Source of the DNA: Chitinophagaceae bacterium
GTDB taxonomy: Bacteria > Bacteroidota > Bacteroidia > Chitinophagales > Chitinophagaceae
Length of the DNA: 64,000 nt
NCBI GenBank assembly: GCA_947458275.1
Contig: CANGYR010000004.1
Coordinates: 1 to 64,000, forward strand
Reading direction: 5' to 3'
Shown here: one piece after another, positions 36,007 to 45,436 of the stretch
How positions within the stretch are numbered: the stretch's first letter is position 1
How the letters are laid out: each line of letters begins with the position of its first letter
The notes under the pieces: model-generated
What the model was told of the DNA's origin: nothing
Seen by the model: only the letters and a program-made list of their open reading frames with translations
Databases searched by the model: none
Position numbers and translations under genes: made by a program

Positions 36007-37944
36007 CTATCGGAATATCATAGCAGATAACGCAGGAATGGATAGTTTTATTTCACAGGTCTTCGATTTTTTATCAATTATTTCTATATTCAAATTATCA
36101 TTCATGTATTCTCCTGTTCCCCAAAATTCAATGCAGTCGCTGTTAAATATCTCTTTCCATTTGGTTTTACCTGATACAAACAGGCCCCAGTCCCGAAATT
36201 TATTGTTGGAAATATTCATTACAACCAGCAAATCATTGTTCCTGTTTTTGCCTTTTCTTTTAAAAGCAAGAATCCCCTCTTCTCTTTTATTTAATTCAAT
36301 CCATTCAAAACCATTCGGATCAAATTGTAAATCATACAAGGCCGGCTCATTTTTATATATGTGAGAAAGTACTTTTACACAATCTTTCATTTTTCGGTGA
36401 GAATCAAATTCTAGTAATTCCCATTTTAGTTCTGATTTATCGTTCCATTCTGAACTTTGGGCAAATTCATTCCCCATGAAAAGAAGTTTGGCTCCGGGAT
36501 GGGTGTACATGTATGTGTAGAGCAACCGAAGATTGGAGAATTTTTCTGCTTCAAATCCGGGCATTTTGTAAATCATTGGACTCTTGCCATGTACCACTTC
36601 ATCATGGCTAAGTGGAAGCATGAATTTTTCATTGTAGTAATACATCATGCTGAAAGTCAGTTTGTCCTGATGATAACATCTTTCTGCATGGGGTAATTTG
36701 AAATAATTAAATGTATCGTGCATCCACCCCATCATCCATTTCATGCCAAAACCGAATCCTCCACTTTCTAGCGAATCCGTAATGCCCGGCCAGTCTGACG
36801 CTTCTTCTGCGATGGTTTGCACATCGGGGAAATCACGGTAGATTACCTCGTTCAGTTTTTTCAGGAACAAGATGGCTTCTATATTTTCATTGCCTCCATA
36901 CTCATTGGGCTCCCATTCTCCGGCTTTTCTTGAAAAATCTAGGCGTATGATTGAATTGACAGCATCCACTCTTAATCCATCGGCATGAAATTTATTAAGC
37001 CAGAAATGCGCGCTGCTGATTAAAAATGACCTAACCTCTCCCCTTTTATAATTGAATATATAACTATTCCAGTCGGGATGATAACCCTTACGCATATCCG
37101 CATATTCATAAGTATGAGCACCGTCAAGCATATACAAGCCATGTGCATCTCCGGGGAAATGCGAAGGCACCCAGTCCAGAATAATTCCTATCCCGTTTTG
37201 ATGAAAAGTATCAATCATCTGCATAAAATCTTCGGGCGTACCAAATCTTGATGTTGCAGCAAAAAATCCCGTTCCCTGATAGCCCCAGCTTCCGTCGTAT
37301 GGGAATTCCATTACCGGCATAAACTCTACATGTGTAAAACCCATTTCCTTTACATAAGGTACCAGTCGCTCTGTAATCTGTGCATAAGAATTATAACTGC
37401 CTTCATCATGTTTATCCGGTCGCATCCAGCTGGCTAAATGAACTTCGTACACATTCCAGGGGGCATTGAGGGCATTGTGTTTTTTTCTGGAAATCATCCA
37501 TTGGTTGTCATTCCACCGGTGATTGAAATCCCATGTAATGGAAGCCGTAGCAGGTCTTCTTTCCGCAAATCTTGCATAAGGGTCTGCTTTGACAAAAACT
37601 TTCCCATCTGAACTCACAATATGATATTTATAAAGAGCGCCCTTGGGGATATCGGGAATGAATCCTTCCCATATACCGGATTTATCTAAGCGGGAATTCA
37701 ACAAATGTGCTTGGTCATTCCAGTTATTGAATTCACCAATAATGGATACCTTACTTGCATTCGGAGCCCAGATGGAAAAATAATATCCCGGTTTGTCCAA
37801 TATATGCAACCGATGGCTGCCAAAATAATCATAAGCAGTGCTTAGTTCTCCTTGTTGGAAAAGATGAATGGTAGATTCATTCAGTAAAGAGTAGTTCCAA
37901 ACCGATTTTGTGGTATCTACAAAATGTTCCTCTTCGTACGACAT
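36007..37944 (-). CDS. glgB: 1,4-alpha-glucan branching enzyme
   Basis: GH13 glycogen branching enzyme of 645 aa. An N-terminal CBM48 domain (YYFSIWAPNASKVSIIGEFNNWND) precedes the catalytic barrel. The barrel has VEFMPVMEFPYDGSWGYQGTGFFA, ILDWVPSHFPGDAHGL, DGLRVDAVNSII (nucleophile Asp), TIAEEASDWPGIT (acid/base Glu region) and LPLSHDEVVHGKSPM. A C-terminal beta domain follows. The length is typical of GlgB without the extra N1 domain. No glgA, glgC or glgP gene is in the window, so glycogen genes are dispersed. Confidence 0.95.
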   Translation of the reverse strand: MSYEEEHFVDTTKSVWNYSLLNESTIHLFQQGELSTAYDYFGSHRLHILDKPGYYFSIWAPNASKVSIIGEFNNWNDQAHLLNSRLDKSGIWEGFIPDIPKGALYKYHIVSSDGKVFVKADPYARFAERRPATASITWDFNHRWNDNQWMISRKKHNALNAPWNVYEVHLASWMRPDKHDEGSYNSYAQITERLVPYVKEMGFTHVEFMPVMEFPYDGSWGYQGTGFFAATSRFGTPEDFMQMIDTFHQNGIGIILDWVPSHFPGDAHGLYMLDGAHTYEYADMRKGYHPDWNSYIFNYKRGEVRSFLISSAHFWLNKFHADGLRVDAVNSIIRLDFSRKAGEWEPNEYGGNENIEAILFLKKLNEVIYRDFPDVQTIAEEASDWPGITDSLESGGFGFGMKWMMGWMHDTFNYFKLPHAERCYHQDKLTFSMMYYYNEKFMLPLSHDEVVHGKSPMIYKMPGFEAEKFSNLRLLYTYMYTHPGAKLLFMGNEFAQSSEWNDKSELKWELLEFDSHRKMKDCVKVLSHIYKNEPALYDLQFDPNGFEWIELNKREEGILAFKRKGKNRNNDLLVVMNISNNKFRDWGLFVSGKTKWKEIFNSDCIEFWGTGEYMNDNLNIEIIDKKSKTCEIKLSIPALSAMIFR

Positions 37945-38089
37945 GCTAATAAAATGTAAGGGTGACGCGAATACGGTTTTATGCTAAATATAAGCATTGT
38001 TGAAAGTATTTTTTCTAAAAATCAGAAAAATACATTTCAAAGTTCAACAAAGAGAATAATAAGGATATAAAACGGGGTGTGAAGTTTTC

Positions 38090-39013
38090 TTAGACTGTAA
38101 GATTTTTCTCTTCCAGCCATTTATTTCTTCCCCAACCGGGAATAACATGTTTTTCACTATGGTAAGAAGATCTTACCAGCGGACCACTCTCAACATAGTC
38201 AAATCCAATCTGGTAGCCGATTTCACGGTACTCAGCAAATTCATCCGGATGGATAAATCTGTCGACGGACAAATGGTTTTTGGTAGGTTGAAGGTACTGA
38301 CCAAGTGTTACAACATCAACTCCGCTATTGTGAAGGTCTTTCAGGGTTTGAATCACCTCCTGACGAGCTTCGCCCAAACCAAGCATAATGCCACTTTTGG
38401 TGCGCATGCCGCCCTCTTTCAGCACTTTCAGGGTTTCCATACTCTGCCAGTATTTGGCCTGAATACGAACTTGTTTGGTTAGCCTTTCAGTGGTTTCAAT
38501 ATTATGGCTGACAACTTCCGGCGCAGCATCTATAACACGTTGAATATTTTCTTTCTGTGCTTTAAAATCAGGTATCAGGGTTTCAAGCGTAGTTTCAGGA
38601 TTTAAAGCTTTTACTGCTTTAATGGTATTATACCAGATGATGCTGCCACCATCTTTTAATTCGTCTCTGTCCACCGACGTGATAACGGCATGTTTCACCT
38701 TCATAAGATGGATAGCTTCAGACACACGCTGTGGCTCGTCCCAATCAACCGCATCTGGCCTTCCGGTGGCTACCGCACAAAATCCGCAACTCCTGGTACA
38801 GATATTGCCTAATATCATAAAAGTGGCCGTGCCGGCACCCCAGCATTCTCCCATATTGGGACAATTGCCGCTTTCACAGATAGTATGAAGTTTATGGGTA
38901 TCTACAAGATTTCGAACATGCTTATATTCTTCTCCAATGGGGAGTTTAACCCGCAGCCAATTGGGCTTTTTCAATGAAGGAATTTGATCATCCGAAACAG
39001 TTCCGCATCCCAT
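38090..39013 (-). CDS. lipA: Lipoyl synthase (radical SAM)
   Basis: Inserts two sulfur atoms into octanoyl groups on lipoyl domains. The auxiliary cluster motif [12 protein letters not shown] and the radical-SAM motif CTRSCGFC are both intact, as is the C-terminal [13 protein letters not shown] with the conserved R-S-S-Y. The frame is open to 39088, but the preferred start is the ATG at 39013 ([22 protein letters not shown]), giving 307 aa. A TTTG-N20-TACCTTTG promoter lies inside the would-be extension and supports this start. Confidence 0.95.
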   Translation of the reverse strand: MGCGTVSDDQIPSLKKPNWLRVKLPIGEEYKHVRNLVDTHKLHTICESGNCPNMGECWGAGTATFMILGNICTRSCGFCAVATGRPDAVDWDEPQRVSEAIHLMKVKHAVITSVDRDELKDGGSIIWYNTIKAVKALNPETTLETLIPDFKAQKENIQRVIDAAPEVVSHNIETTERLTKQVRIQAKYWQSMETLKVLKEGGMRTKSGIMLGLGEARQEVIQTLKDLHNSGVDVVTLGQYLQPTKNHLSVDRFIHPDEFAEYREIGYQIGFDYVESGPLVRSSYHSEKHVIPGWGRNKWLEEKNLTV

Positions 39014-39035
39014 GTGGTGATTGAATTTAGTTAGG

Positions 39036-39067
39036 CAAAGGTATGAAGTAGAAATGAATGATACAAA
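39036..39067 (-). promoter_or_regulatory. Bacteroidota-type promoter of lipA
   Basis: On the minus strand TTTG (39064-39067), a 20-base spacer and TACCTTTG (39036-39043) match the -33/-7 consensus. The lipA ATG at 39013 follows 22 bases after the -7 element. Confidence 0.75.
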
Positions 39068-39114
39068 AGGTATCAAAGAGTATAACAACCCAAGGGCGGA
39101 GTTGTTGTGAAAAC

Positions 39115-39930
39115 TTATTTTCTTCTGCCAAAAAGTACAGATACATAAGCTCCGAGAAACAGATTATGCTGTTTTACAAAAATCATCTGAGGAATTTTTT
39201 TAAAATAAAATTCAGCGAAGCCGCCAATTTCAATAGCGCTTACCAGTTCATTGTATTTGCCGTAATCAAATCTTACTGAAGGTTTGGCATAAATTCCGGG
39301 TATCATTTTTAATTTATTCCAGCCAATGCCTGTGCTTGGTCCTCCAACAATAAATACTTGTTGCGTAGGAGGAAAATCATCAGGTAAAATAAGTTCTCCA
39401 TTTTGATTAAAGGCAGCATTACCATATTTGCCGGAGTTTTCATCGAAAATTTGATTCAGATAAGGCCTCAATAATCCAAGTGAAATTCCTCCACCAAAAT
39501 TCCCTGTAACACATACTCCATTTTTATTTCCTTTATTTCCCAGCAGAATTTGTTGCTGTACTCCTAACTTAACGGGGTAGAAAAAATTCATTTTGCCATA
39601 AACCAAAGGAGAGGATGGATCGTATTGATTCTCTAGTTTATCTTCTTTAGCACTTTTTCTTTCAGATATATCCAGTTGAAACAATAATGCGCGGTTTACG
39701 GATTTCGACCTCCCAATTTCCAACATTCCACCATACCCGTCATTGGTTAGTTTAAAACCAAAAGCCACGTGATGTTTATATGTAATAATACCCTCCTCTT
39801 CCTGACGAACGATAGCATTTATACGTTGTTTTTTCTCCTCTCGTCTGTTTCTTTTTTCTGATGTCTCATTTTGAGCCATTATCAACTGAACTAAAAAAAG
39901 ATTGAGCAGGACCAAAAATATTTTCTTCAT
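39115..39930 (-). CDS. Exported protein, probable outer-membrane beta-barrel type, function unknown
   Basis: Protein of 271 aa with a signal peptide ([20 protein letters not shown]). A short charged segment ([23 protein letters not shown]) follows. The rest alternates short amphipathic strands with turns ([59 protein letters not shown]) and ends near SVLFGRRK, the layout of a small outer-membrane barrel. I do not recognise a named family. It is followed by lipA on the same strand and is divergent from the OsmC gene. Confidence 0.65.
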   Translation of the reverse strand: MKKIFLVLLNLFLVQLIMAQNETSEKRNRREEKKQRINAIVRQEEEGIITYKHHVAFGFKLTNDGYGGMLEIGRSKSVNRALLFQLDISERKSAKEDKLENQYDPSSPLVYGKMNFFYPVKLGVQQQILLGNKGNKNGVCVTGNFGGGISLGLLRPYLNQIFDENSGKYGNAAFNQNGELILPDDFPPTQQVFIVGGPSTGIGWNKLKMIPGIYAKPSVRFDYGKYNELVSAIEIGGFAEFYFKKIPQMIFVKQHNLFLGAYVSVLFGRRK

Positions 39931-39937
39931 AAATTAT

Positions 39938-39953
39938 ATTTACTTAAGTAAAT
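39938..39953. promoter_or_regulatory. Perfect 16-bp palindrome, possible operator
   Basis: ATTTACTTAAGTAAAT is perfectly self-complementary. It lies 8 bases before the start of the exported protein gene and 84 bases before the OsmC gene, in their divergent spacer. A dimeric repressor site is possible; no regulator gene is adjacent. Confidence 0.4.
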
Positions 39954-40036
39954 TTATGTAAAATTAACCGGTTAAAGTTTAAGTACTGTTCAAATTTTTA
40001 TACTGACAAAAATCATTCATTTAAAATCACTACATT

Positions 40037-40441
40037 ATGACAGCCAGCGTTGTTTATAAAGGGGATCTAAGGTGCGAATGCACTCATTTGCAAAGCGGTT
40101 CAGTAATAGAAACGGATGCACCAACTGACAACAGAGGGAAAGGTGAAAGATTCAGTCCTACCGACACTGTTTGTATTGCTTTAGCCACCTGTGTTATAAC
40201 AACCATGGGTATTCGTGCAGGGGATATGAAAATAGATCTCAAAGGCACTAAGATTGACGTGACAAAACATATGCTCAGCGAACCCAGAAGAATTGGAAAA
40301 ATTGATATTGTACTGCACATTCCCGCAATAGGACTTGATGATAAAGACAAACAGATTCTGCAAAAAATCGGCGATAACTGTCCGGTTATGAAAAGTTTGC
40401 ATCCTGATCTGGAAGTGTCAACGATTTACAACTGGGCTTAA
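40037..40441 (+). CDS. OsmC family protein
   Basis: Protein of 134 aa with the OsmC/Ohr fold: RGKGERFSPTDTVCIALATCVITTMGIRAG contains the first conserved cysteine region (SPxD....ALAxC), and DNCPVMKSLHPDLEV contains the second (CPV). The two cysteines form the thiol-peroxidase site against organic hydroperoxides. The length is typical. It ends 4 bases from the stop of the convergent DUF2851 gene, with no terminator seen. Confidence 0.9.
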   Translation: MTASVVYKGDLRCECTHLQSGSVIETDAPTDNRGKGERFSPTDTVCIALATCVITTMGIRAGDMKIDLKGTKIDVTKHMLSEPRRIGKIDIVLHIPAIGLDDKDKQILQKIGDNCPVMKSLHPDLEVSTIYNWA

Positions 40442-40445
40442 GATT

Positions 40446-41702
40446 TCATTTCATCAAAATGGCATTCCCGATACCACATTCCAAACATTTATTTTGTGAG
40501 CAGTATAGATTTTTCAACTGAATCAATGCCTGCGAATCAAATGCGGAGTTGTGTTCTATGTTTAATCCCTCAAATTGAATGGTTATCGTATTTTTTTCAG
40601 GACTTAATTGCTCCAGCCAGTCAATTGCTTTCATTTGCAAGTCTTTTTCATCATTAAAACAACCATAACAATACAATACAGGAATTATTGAATTAATCAT
40701 GATATGCTGAATCATCTGCTCTCCTGTTTTTTTTATTTTTTTCGTACTGCATATATCGGGCATGTAATGGTCTGTCCAATAATCTGAAGTGGCAACCATC
40801 AGATTATCCATGAATCGATTTATTTCATTTTCATGCAGAAGTTTAGCAAAAAGACCATCGATAGTTTGCAATAATGCCGCCAGTTGAGCCAACCTTATTG
40901 TCGGGAAATTAGCCGGACGCATTCTCAGAAAACTGAGTGAAATGGATGACTGAATCAGACCGTATTTATTCTTTAGAAATGCATATTCTCTTTGCAATGT
41001 TTTCATGTATTCATCATGATATTCATTATCCAAAATCCTACTTTGTCCAAATAAAAACGCTTCCAGCTGAAATAATGAGTTTTTATGCCGCTGAAGAATG
41101 TTATAAGGCACACTTCTTGCTATAGAAATAAAACCTTCTCCGTTGACTTTCATGCCAAAATTTTCGGCAAGCATCCACCATAGTGTTTCTTCCCAGTGGT
41201 AATGATTACAATTAAGATACGCATCAATTCGAAGAGATTTTTCCTGCAATCTTTCCATCAGAAGTCGCTCTTTCCATTTTCTTATGATAATTGTTTCAAC
41301 AGATTTGATTTGATTTTCACAGGGTATAAATCCTCTGTTTTGAGAAAGTAATTCATATTTATTCAAAAGCAACTTCGGCACTCTTTCTTGTAGTTCCAAC
41401 GTAGGAAAATTTTCGCCTATTTCTTCATCATGCTTCCAAACTACATGCAATATGACATTGTGATAATTTTTGTCTTCCTGATGCTTGTGTTTCCTCCAGT
41501 CGGATGAAAGCACGTGCAGCTCTATGTTGCCCGCCCAAATGGCATTGTCTATTTTTATTTTAGCGTTTAAAAAATCAGGCCCCTGATTGGAGTTGTAATT
41601 GCCCCTTGAAATAACCATCAACTCCTGATCGTCGGTTGTCAGCAAAGAGGATGTATTGTAGCACTGATACTGCCAGATATATTGCAATAATTTCTCGTTC
41701 AT
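40446..41702 (-). CDS. DUF2851 family protein
   Basis: Protein of 418 aa opening MNEKLLQYIWQYQCYNTSSLLTTDDQELMVISRGNYNSNQGPDFLNAKIKIDNAIWAGNIELHV. This is the Bacteroidota DUF2851 signature, a predicted nuclease-like fold. FSLF and LRMRPANFPTIRLAQLAALL follow, and the C-terminus has a cysteine set (NLYCSQNKCLECGIGN) that could bind metal. Function unproven. It is the last gene of the long minus-strand run that begins at 45416. Confidence 0.85.
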   Translation of the reverse strand: MNEKLLQYIWQYQCYNTSSLLTTDDQELMVISRGNYNSNQGPDFLNAKIKIDNAIWAGNIELHVLSSDWRKHKHQEDKNYHNVILHVVWKHDEEIGENFPTLELQERVPKLLLNKYELLSQNRGFIPCENQIKSVETIIIRKWKERLLMERLQEKSLRIDAYLNCNHYHWEETLWWMLAENFGMKVNGEGFISIARSVPYNILQRHKNSLFQLEAFLFGQSRILDNEYHDEYMKTLQREYAFLKNKYGLIQSSISLSFLRMRPANFPTIRLAQLAALLQTIDGLFAKLLHENEINRFMDNLMVATSDYWTDHYMPDICSTKKIKKTGEQMIQHIMINSIIPVLYCYGCFNDEKDLQMKAIDWLEQLSPEKNTITIQFEGLNIEHNSAFDSQALIQLKNLYCSQNKCLECGIGNAILMK

Positions 41703-41783
41703 ATCATTTTTTCTTGTTGAAAAACGATATAAAATTATTGCCGCAGTTAAGATGCCTGAGAGGAAAAAGACGCTGTTTGAAAG

Positions 41784-42368
41784 TTATTTTAATCGTCCGA
41801 TACCGATTTTTTTCAGCTCTTTCACCACCCTACTTACCGGAAGTCCCATTACATTGTAAAAATCACCTTTTACAGATTTTATACCTACCACACCAATCCA
41901 TTCCTGAATGGCATAGGCACCAGCTTTGTCATAGGGCTTGTATTTGTCGACATAAAAAACAATTTGTTCATTGGTCAATTCATGAAATACAACTTCCGTG
42001 ATGTCTGAAAAAGAAATTTCTTTTCCCTCGTATAAAATGACCACACCTGTAATCACCTGATGTGTTTTTCCGGAAAGCATGCCAATAAAACGAATGGCTT
42101 CGTCTTTATCTGAAGGCTTACCCAATATCTGATTGTCGCAGACCACAATAGTGTCTGCAGCCAATACAGGCAATGAATTATCTGCTTTTGCTTTTACCGC
42201 CTGCGCTTTGTTTCTGGCAATATAAACGGCAGCATCCTCAACGCTCAGCGTATCGGGGAAACTTTCATCCGCTTCACTTACCATTACATCAAAATTAATT
42301 TCGGCCCATTCGAGGAGTTGCTTGCGACGGGGTGATTGAGATGCTAAAATTATTTTTTCGAGAATCAT
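41784..42368 (-). CDS. maf: Maf-like nucleotide pyrophosphatase
   Basis: Cytoplasmic house-cleaning enzyme of 194 aa that hydrolyses non-canonical nucleoside triphosphates such as dTTP/UTP or modified bases. Motifs are ILASQSPRRKQLLEWA, ADESFP, VLAADTIVVCDNQILGKPSDKDEA, SGKTHQVITGVVIL and DKAGAYAIQEW. Its start codon overlaps the stop of the UbiA-like gene by one base, indicating coupling. Confidence 0.93.
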   Translation of the reverse strand: MILEKIILASQSPRRKQLLEWAEINFDVMVSEADESFPDTLSVEDAAVYIARNKAQAVKAKADNSLPVLAADTIVVCDNQILGKPSDKDEAIRFIGMLSGKTHQVITGVVILYEGKEISFSDITEVVFHELTNEQIVFYVDKYKPYDKAGAYAIQEWIGVVGIKSVKGDFYNVMGLPVSRVVKELKKIGIGRLK

Positions 42369-43330
42369 TAAAATAAAAAATTAAAAAATATCATAGAAAG
42401 AATACCGGCGAGCATAACAAGTTTGATAAGGTTGCTGATGCCGTGGTAATCCCCCGCTGATTTTGCTGATAAAAGTTTTTTTAATACTATGCCGAGAGGG
42501 AGAACGATGAAAAGCAGACAATATAAAGCACTCCACCACCATCCTGATTGCCATGCGTATAGTTGTACTATTATCAGAGATGCCATTGATACTGTAATCC
42601 AAACACCTGCATATACTTTGGTTGCAGGTACACCCCATACAATCGGAATGGTTTTGCAGTTATAGCGTGCGTCACCCAACATATCTTCCAAATCTTTTAT
42701 CACCTCTCTGATTAAGGTCATCACAAAAGCAAAACCTGCATATAGCATGGTCAGTTTGTAAAACAGCTTAACATTAAAAGGATATACTTCGGGGTTCCAG
42801 CCTCTGAAATTGAGCAAGGTAGCTCCTGCAAAAAAATAAACCACGACAATAACCCATCCTGTCAATGCAGCTATTACAACATTTCCTACAATAAGCATTC
42901 TCTTGAAATGAGTGGAGTAAAACCAAAGCAATAATACGGCAAATATGTTCAGAATACCTATCAGCCATTTGTCTGTTTTGGCGCTGACATAAATACTTAT
43001 TAAAATTCCTAAAAGGGAAAGGATCCAGTGCCAGACTATCACCCATCTTCTTTTGATAATCCTGTCCACCACATTTTTCTCCGGCTTATTGACCGTGTCA
43101 ATTTGAATGTCGAAATAATCATTGATGATGTATCCGGCTGCTGCAATCAATACAGATGCAAGCATTAAAAGATAAAAAAGATAATAAGAACTGTTAAGCT
43201 GATTGTAGATTACCGCGTTTTCGTGATACAGAGAGAAAAAAACAGCAAAATAGAAAAGCCATTGAGTCAATCCGATGAAGACAAGATTTGGCCATCTTAT
43301 TAATTTCATAAATGCGGCAATCAGATTCAT
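42368..43330 (-). CDS. UbiA superfamily prenyltransferase
   Basis: Integral membrane enzyme of 320 aa with about eight helices. The first prenyl-diphosphate/Mg site is NDYFDIQIDTVNKPEKN, and the second, DLEDMLGDARYNCKTIPI, follows LIREVIK. It resembles geranylgeranylglycerol-phosphate geranylgeranyltransferase-like proteins of Bacteroidota, but the acceptor cannot be told from sequence. It lies between kdsC-like and maf genes in a gene order that I recall as conserved in the phylum. Confidence 0.85.
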   Translation of the reverse strand: MNLIAAFMKLIRWPNLVFIGLTQWLFYFAVFFSLYHENAVIYNQLNSSYYLFYLLMLASVLIAAAGYIINDYFDIQIDTVNKPEKNVVDRIIKRRWVIVWHWILSLLGILISIYVSAKTDKWLIGILNIFAVLLLWFYSTHFKRMLIVGNVVIAALTGWVIVVVYFFAGATLLNFRGWNPEVYPFNVKLFYKLTMLYAGFAFVMTLIREVIKDLEDMLGDARYNCKTIPIVWGVPATKVYAGVWITVSMASLIIVQLYAWQSGWWWSALYCLLFIVLPLGIVLKKLLSAKSAGDYHGISNLIKLVMLAGILSMIFFNFLF

Positions 43331-43426
43331 CAGAGGTTTCTGTTTGTGATTTTATAGAAACTATATTAACAAATAAAATTAACGATTAAAAGCGAGGAAG
43401 GTTATGACTCAAAGAAAAAATGGAAT

Positions 43427-43948
43427 TTATTTTGCTGCGGTTTCAGTGTCAAGGTCCCAGTGGCCGTTTAATTTCAGCACTTTTTCAATAATATCTCTCA
43501 CGCAACCATTTCCGCCATTTAGTGGTGAGATGTAATGAGAAACAGCTTTTATTTCGGGAGCTGCATCTGAAGGGCAACAAGCCAATCCGGAGATTTTCAT
43601 TACCTGCAAATCGGGGATGTCATCTCCCATGAACAAAACCTCCTCCCATTTCAAAGAATTTTTCTGAACGAATTCAACCAGAGCGGCAGATTTATTTGTA
43701 ACCCCCAGTAATACGTCTTTAACACCAAGATTGTTCAATCTATTCCTGACTGCCTCATCCTTACCGCCTGAAATAACGTGTATTTGGTATCCTTTTTTTA
43801 TGGCAAGTTGAAGTGCAAAGCCATCCCTTATGTTCATGGAGCGGGCCATTTGGCCATCTTGTAGCAGCAAAAGCGAACCATTGGTCAGAACACCATCCAC
43901 GTCCAGCGCAAATAATTTGATTGGCTTAAATTGTTGGAGGATGTTCAT
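43427..43948 (-). CDS. KdsC-like HAD phosphatase
   Basis: Protein of 173 aa of the KDO-8-phosphate phosphatase (KdsC/YrbI) group. The HAD nucleophile motif is LFALDVDGVLTNGSLLLL, followed by SGGKDEAVRNRLNNLGVKDVLLG and the acidic motif MGDDIPDLQVMKISGLACCPSDAAPEI. KdsC makes free KDO for lipopolysaccharide, but related Bacteroidota enzymes may act on other 2-keto sugar phosphates. It has no cap domain and probably forms a tetramer, as known for the family. Confidence 0.87.
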   Translation of the reverse strand: MNILQQFKPIKLFALDVDGVLTNGSLLLLQDGQMARSMNIRDGFALQLAIKKGYQIHVISGGKDEAVRNRLNNLGVKDVLLGVTNKSAALVEFVQKNSLKWEEVLFMGDDIPDLQVMKISGLACCPSDAAPEIKAVSHYISPLNGGNGCVRDIIEKVLKLNGHWDLDTETAAK

Positions 43949-43980
43949 TATATACAGAAAAAATAAAGTTTAAAGGACTA

Positions 43981-44217
43981 TTACTTTTGATTGTCACGCC
44001 ATTCATACACCCAGGAGCTTTGGATCATTTCAAGGTGACCTTCATTGCTTTCTTCTGATTTACCGGCAAAATTTGGGATTTCCAAAACCCATTTGTGTAA
44101 ATCAGTAAATCTGATGCGGTAAATTTTACTTTCTCCAAAGTCATCACCAAAGCGCTCATATAATTTCATGGCAATATCCTCATAATCATTCCAATGTATT
44201 GGCAAATCTAAATCCAT
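43981..44217 (-). CDS. iscX: IscX-like Fe-S assembly protein
   Basis: Small acidic protein of 78 aa: LPIHWNDYEDIAMKLYERFGDDF, then IRFTDLHKWVLEIPNF and a final SWVYEWRDNQ. These match IscX/YfhJ, which modulates iron donation or IscS activity in Fe-S cluster assembly. It sits 57 bases downstream of the ferredoxin gene, the same partnership seen in isc operons, although iscS/iscU are not here. Confidence 0.9.
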   Translation of the reverse strand: MDLDLPIHWNDYEDIAMKLYERFGDDFGESKIYRIRFTDLHKWVLEIPNFAGKSEESNEGHLEMIQSSWVYEWRDNQK

Positions 44218-44274
44218 AGTGTAATAATTTGAATATTAATTAATTGTGAGGGTTGTTTGCTTTTTAAATACAGG

Positions 44275-44610
44275 CTACTCTCCGTTAAATTGCGTCTGAT
44301 CCGGTAGGGTGACTACAATATTCCCGCTTCCTTTTTTAAGCAAACATTGGCATCCCAATCTGGAATTTAGTTTCGGACTAACCGCCCTGTCAATGAAATC
44401 CTCTTCCTTATCACTCAGTTCCTCAATAAATTCCTCCCCTTTTTCTACATAAAGATGGCAGGTACTGCAGGCGCAAACGCCACCGCAATTGTGATGCAAT
44501 TCGATATCATTGAGCAAAGCTACTTCCAGGATTGAATGATCCGGATTTACATTCTCAATGATTATTGGGTTAAGTCCTTTTTGTTCAAAATTAAACGTAA
44601 TCGTATACAT
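44275..44610 (-). CDS. fdx: 2Fe-2S ferredoxin (adrenodoxin/Isc type)
   Basis: Protein of 111 aa carrying one [2Fe-2S] cluster. The ligand pattern is NCGGVCACSTCHLYV (C-x5-C-x2-C) plus the fourth cysteine in LGCQCLL. The downstream iscX gene suggests an electron-donating role in Fe-S cluster assembly. A TAGGTTTG promoter element lies 20 bases upstream, overlapping the end spacer of the DUF2520 gene, so fdx-iscX can be transcribed on their own. Confidence 0.92.
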   Translation of the reverse strand: MYTITFNFEQKGLNPIIIENVNPDHSILEVALLNDIELHHNCGGVCACSTCHLYVEKGEEFIEELSDKEEDFIDRAVSPKLNSRLGCQCLLKKGSGNIVVTLPDQTQFNGE

Positions 44611-44629
44611 GTTCTTCTTTTTCGGATTG

Positions 44630-44637
44630 CAAACCTA
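44630..44637 (-). promoter_or_regulatory. -7 element upstream of fdx
   Basis: TAGGTTTG on the minus strand matches TAnnTTTG. It lies 20 bases before the fdx start, in the 29-base spacer after the DUF2520 gene. An imperfect TTTC is found 20 bases further upstream. Confidence 0.5.
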
Positions 44638-44639
44638 CA

Positions 44640-45416
44640 TTAATTTGACAATTCCGTGAAATCAGATTCGATTATACTTTCAGAAAGATTCAAATACAAT
44701 TCCCTTAAATGAGGATAATTCATCAGTAGTTTGAGATGCTTCTCCATGGTGGACAAATCGTTTCTTGCCGCAGGTCCGGTTTGCATGGAAGCCGGCGAAT
44801 GAAGAACAATTCTTTCCGCTGTTTCTTTGATAATTGGTTTAAGGAGACTAAAATCAAGTCCTTCTTTTTTACAAAAATTTTCCGTGAGGGAATATAGATG
44901 ATTGGTGAAATTATTTACAAATACTGCAGAAATATGTAGTTTCAATCTTTCATCGTCGCCGGCAACCGTAACTGAATCCGAGATGGATGCGGCCAGATGC
45001 TGAATCGATTTCATTGCATCATCATTGTTTGCATCGATGAGAAAAGGAATAGCAGGAATATGGGTACTTTCTTTTCTGATGCTCTGCAAAGGATATAAAA
45101 CGCCGTAATTGCCAGTATGGTGCTTCAGAATGTCTTTTGACACTGCGCCTGAAGTATGAACAATGATTTTATCAGAAGAGCCTATATGGGGGATACAATT
45201 ATTGATGGCAGTATCAGAAACCGAGATAATGAAAATTTCTGCCTGTACATCCGGTTTTTGAAAATCACTGCTGTATTTTGCGCCAAGTTCATCAGCTAGT
45301 TTTTTACCCGCTTGCTCATTTCTGCTTATGACCTGAATCACCTCATGCTGATTTCTGTGTATTAATCTTCCTACAACCGTCGCAATATTTCCCGAACCTA
45401 TGATTGCAACCTTCAT
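44640..45416 (-). CDS. Rossmann-like / DUF2520 domain protein
   Basis: Protein of 258 aa with an N-terminal NAD(P)-binding domain (VAIIGSGNIATVVGRLI) related to ProC-type reductases and a C-terminal DUF2520 helical domain (LHISAVFVNNFTNHLYSLTENFCKKEGLDFSLLKPII). A reductase activity is predicted from the fold but the substrate is unknown. It is first in the minus-strand run with fdx, iscX, kdsC-like, ubiA-like and maf genes, and is divergent from the hydrolase gene. Confidence 0.88.
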   Translation of the reverse strand: MKVAIIGSGNIATVVGRLIHRNQHEVIQVISRNEQAGKKLADELGAKYSSDFQKPDVQAEIFIISVSDTAINNCIPHIGSSDKIIVHTSGAVSKDILKHHTGNYGVLYPLQSIRKESTHIPAIPFLIDANNDDAMKSIQHLAASISDSVTVAGDDERLKLHISAVFVNNFTNHLYSLTENFCKKEGLDFSLLKPIIKETAERIVLHSPASMQTGPAARNDLSTMEKHLKLLMNYPHLRELYLNLSESIIESDFTELSN

Positions 45417-45422
45417 AATCTT

Positions 45423-45430
45423 TAACTTTG
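45423..45430 (+). promoter_or_regulatory. -7 promoter element of the hydrolase gene, leaderless type
   Basis: TAACTTTG, preceded by TTG at 45404-45406 (16-base spacer). The ATG at 45437 is 6 bases after the element, so transcription should start at or next to the start codon. Confidence 0.5.
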
Positions 45431-45436
45431 TTTAGA

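Noticed and set aside
39014-39088. Longer lipA start adding 25 residues
   Set aside because: It would place a strong TTTG-N20-TACCTTTG promoter in the coding region and adds a hydrophobic stretch unlike LipA.
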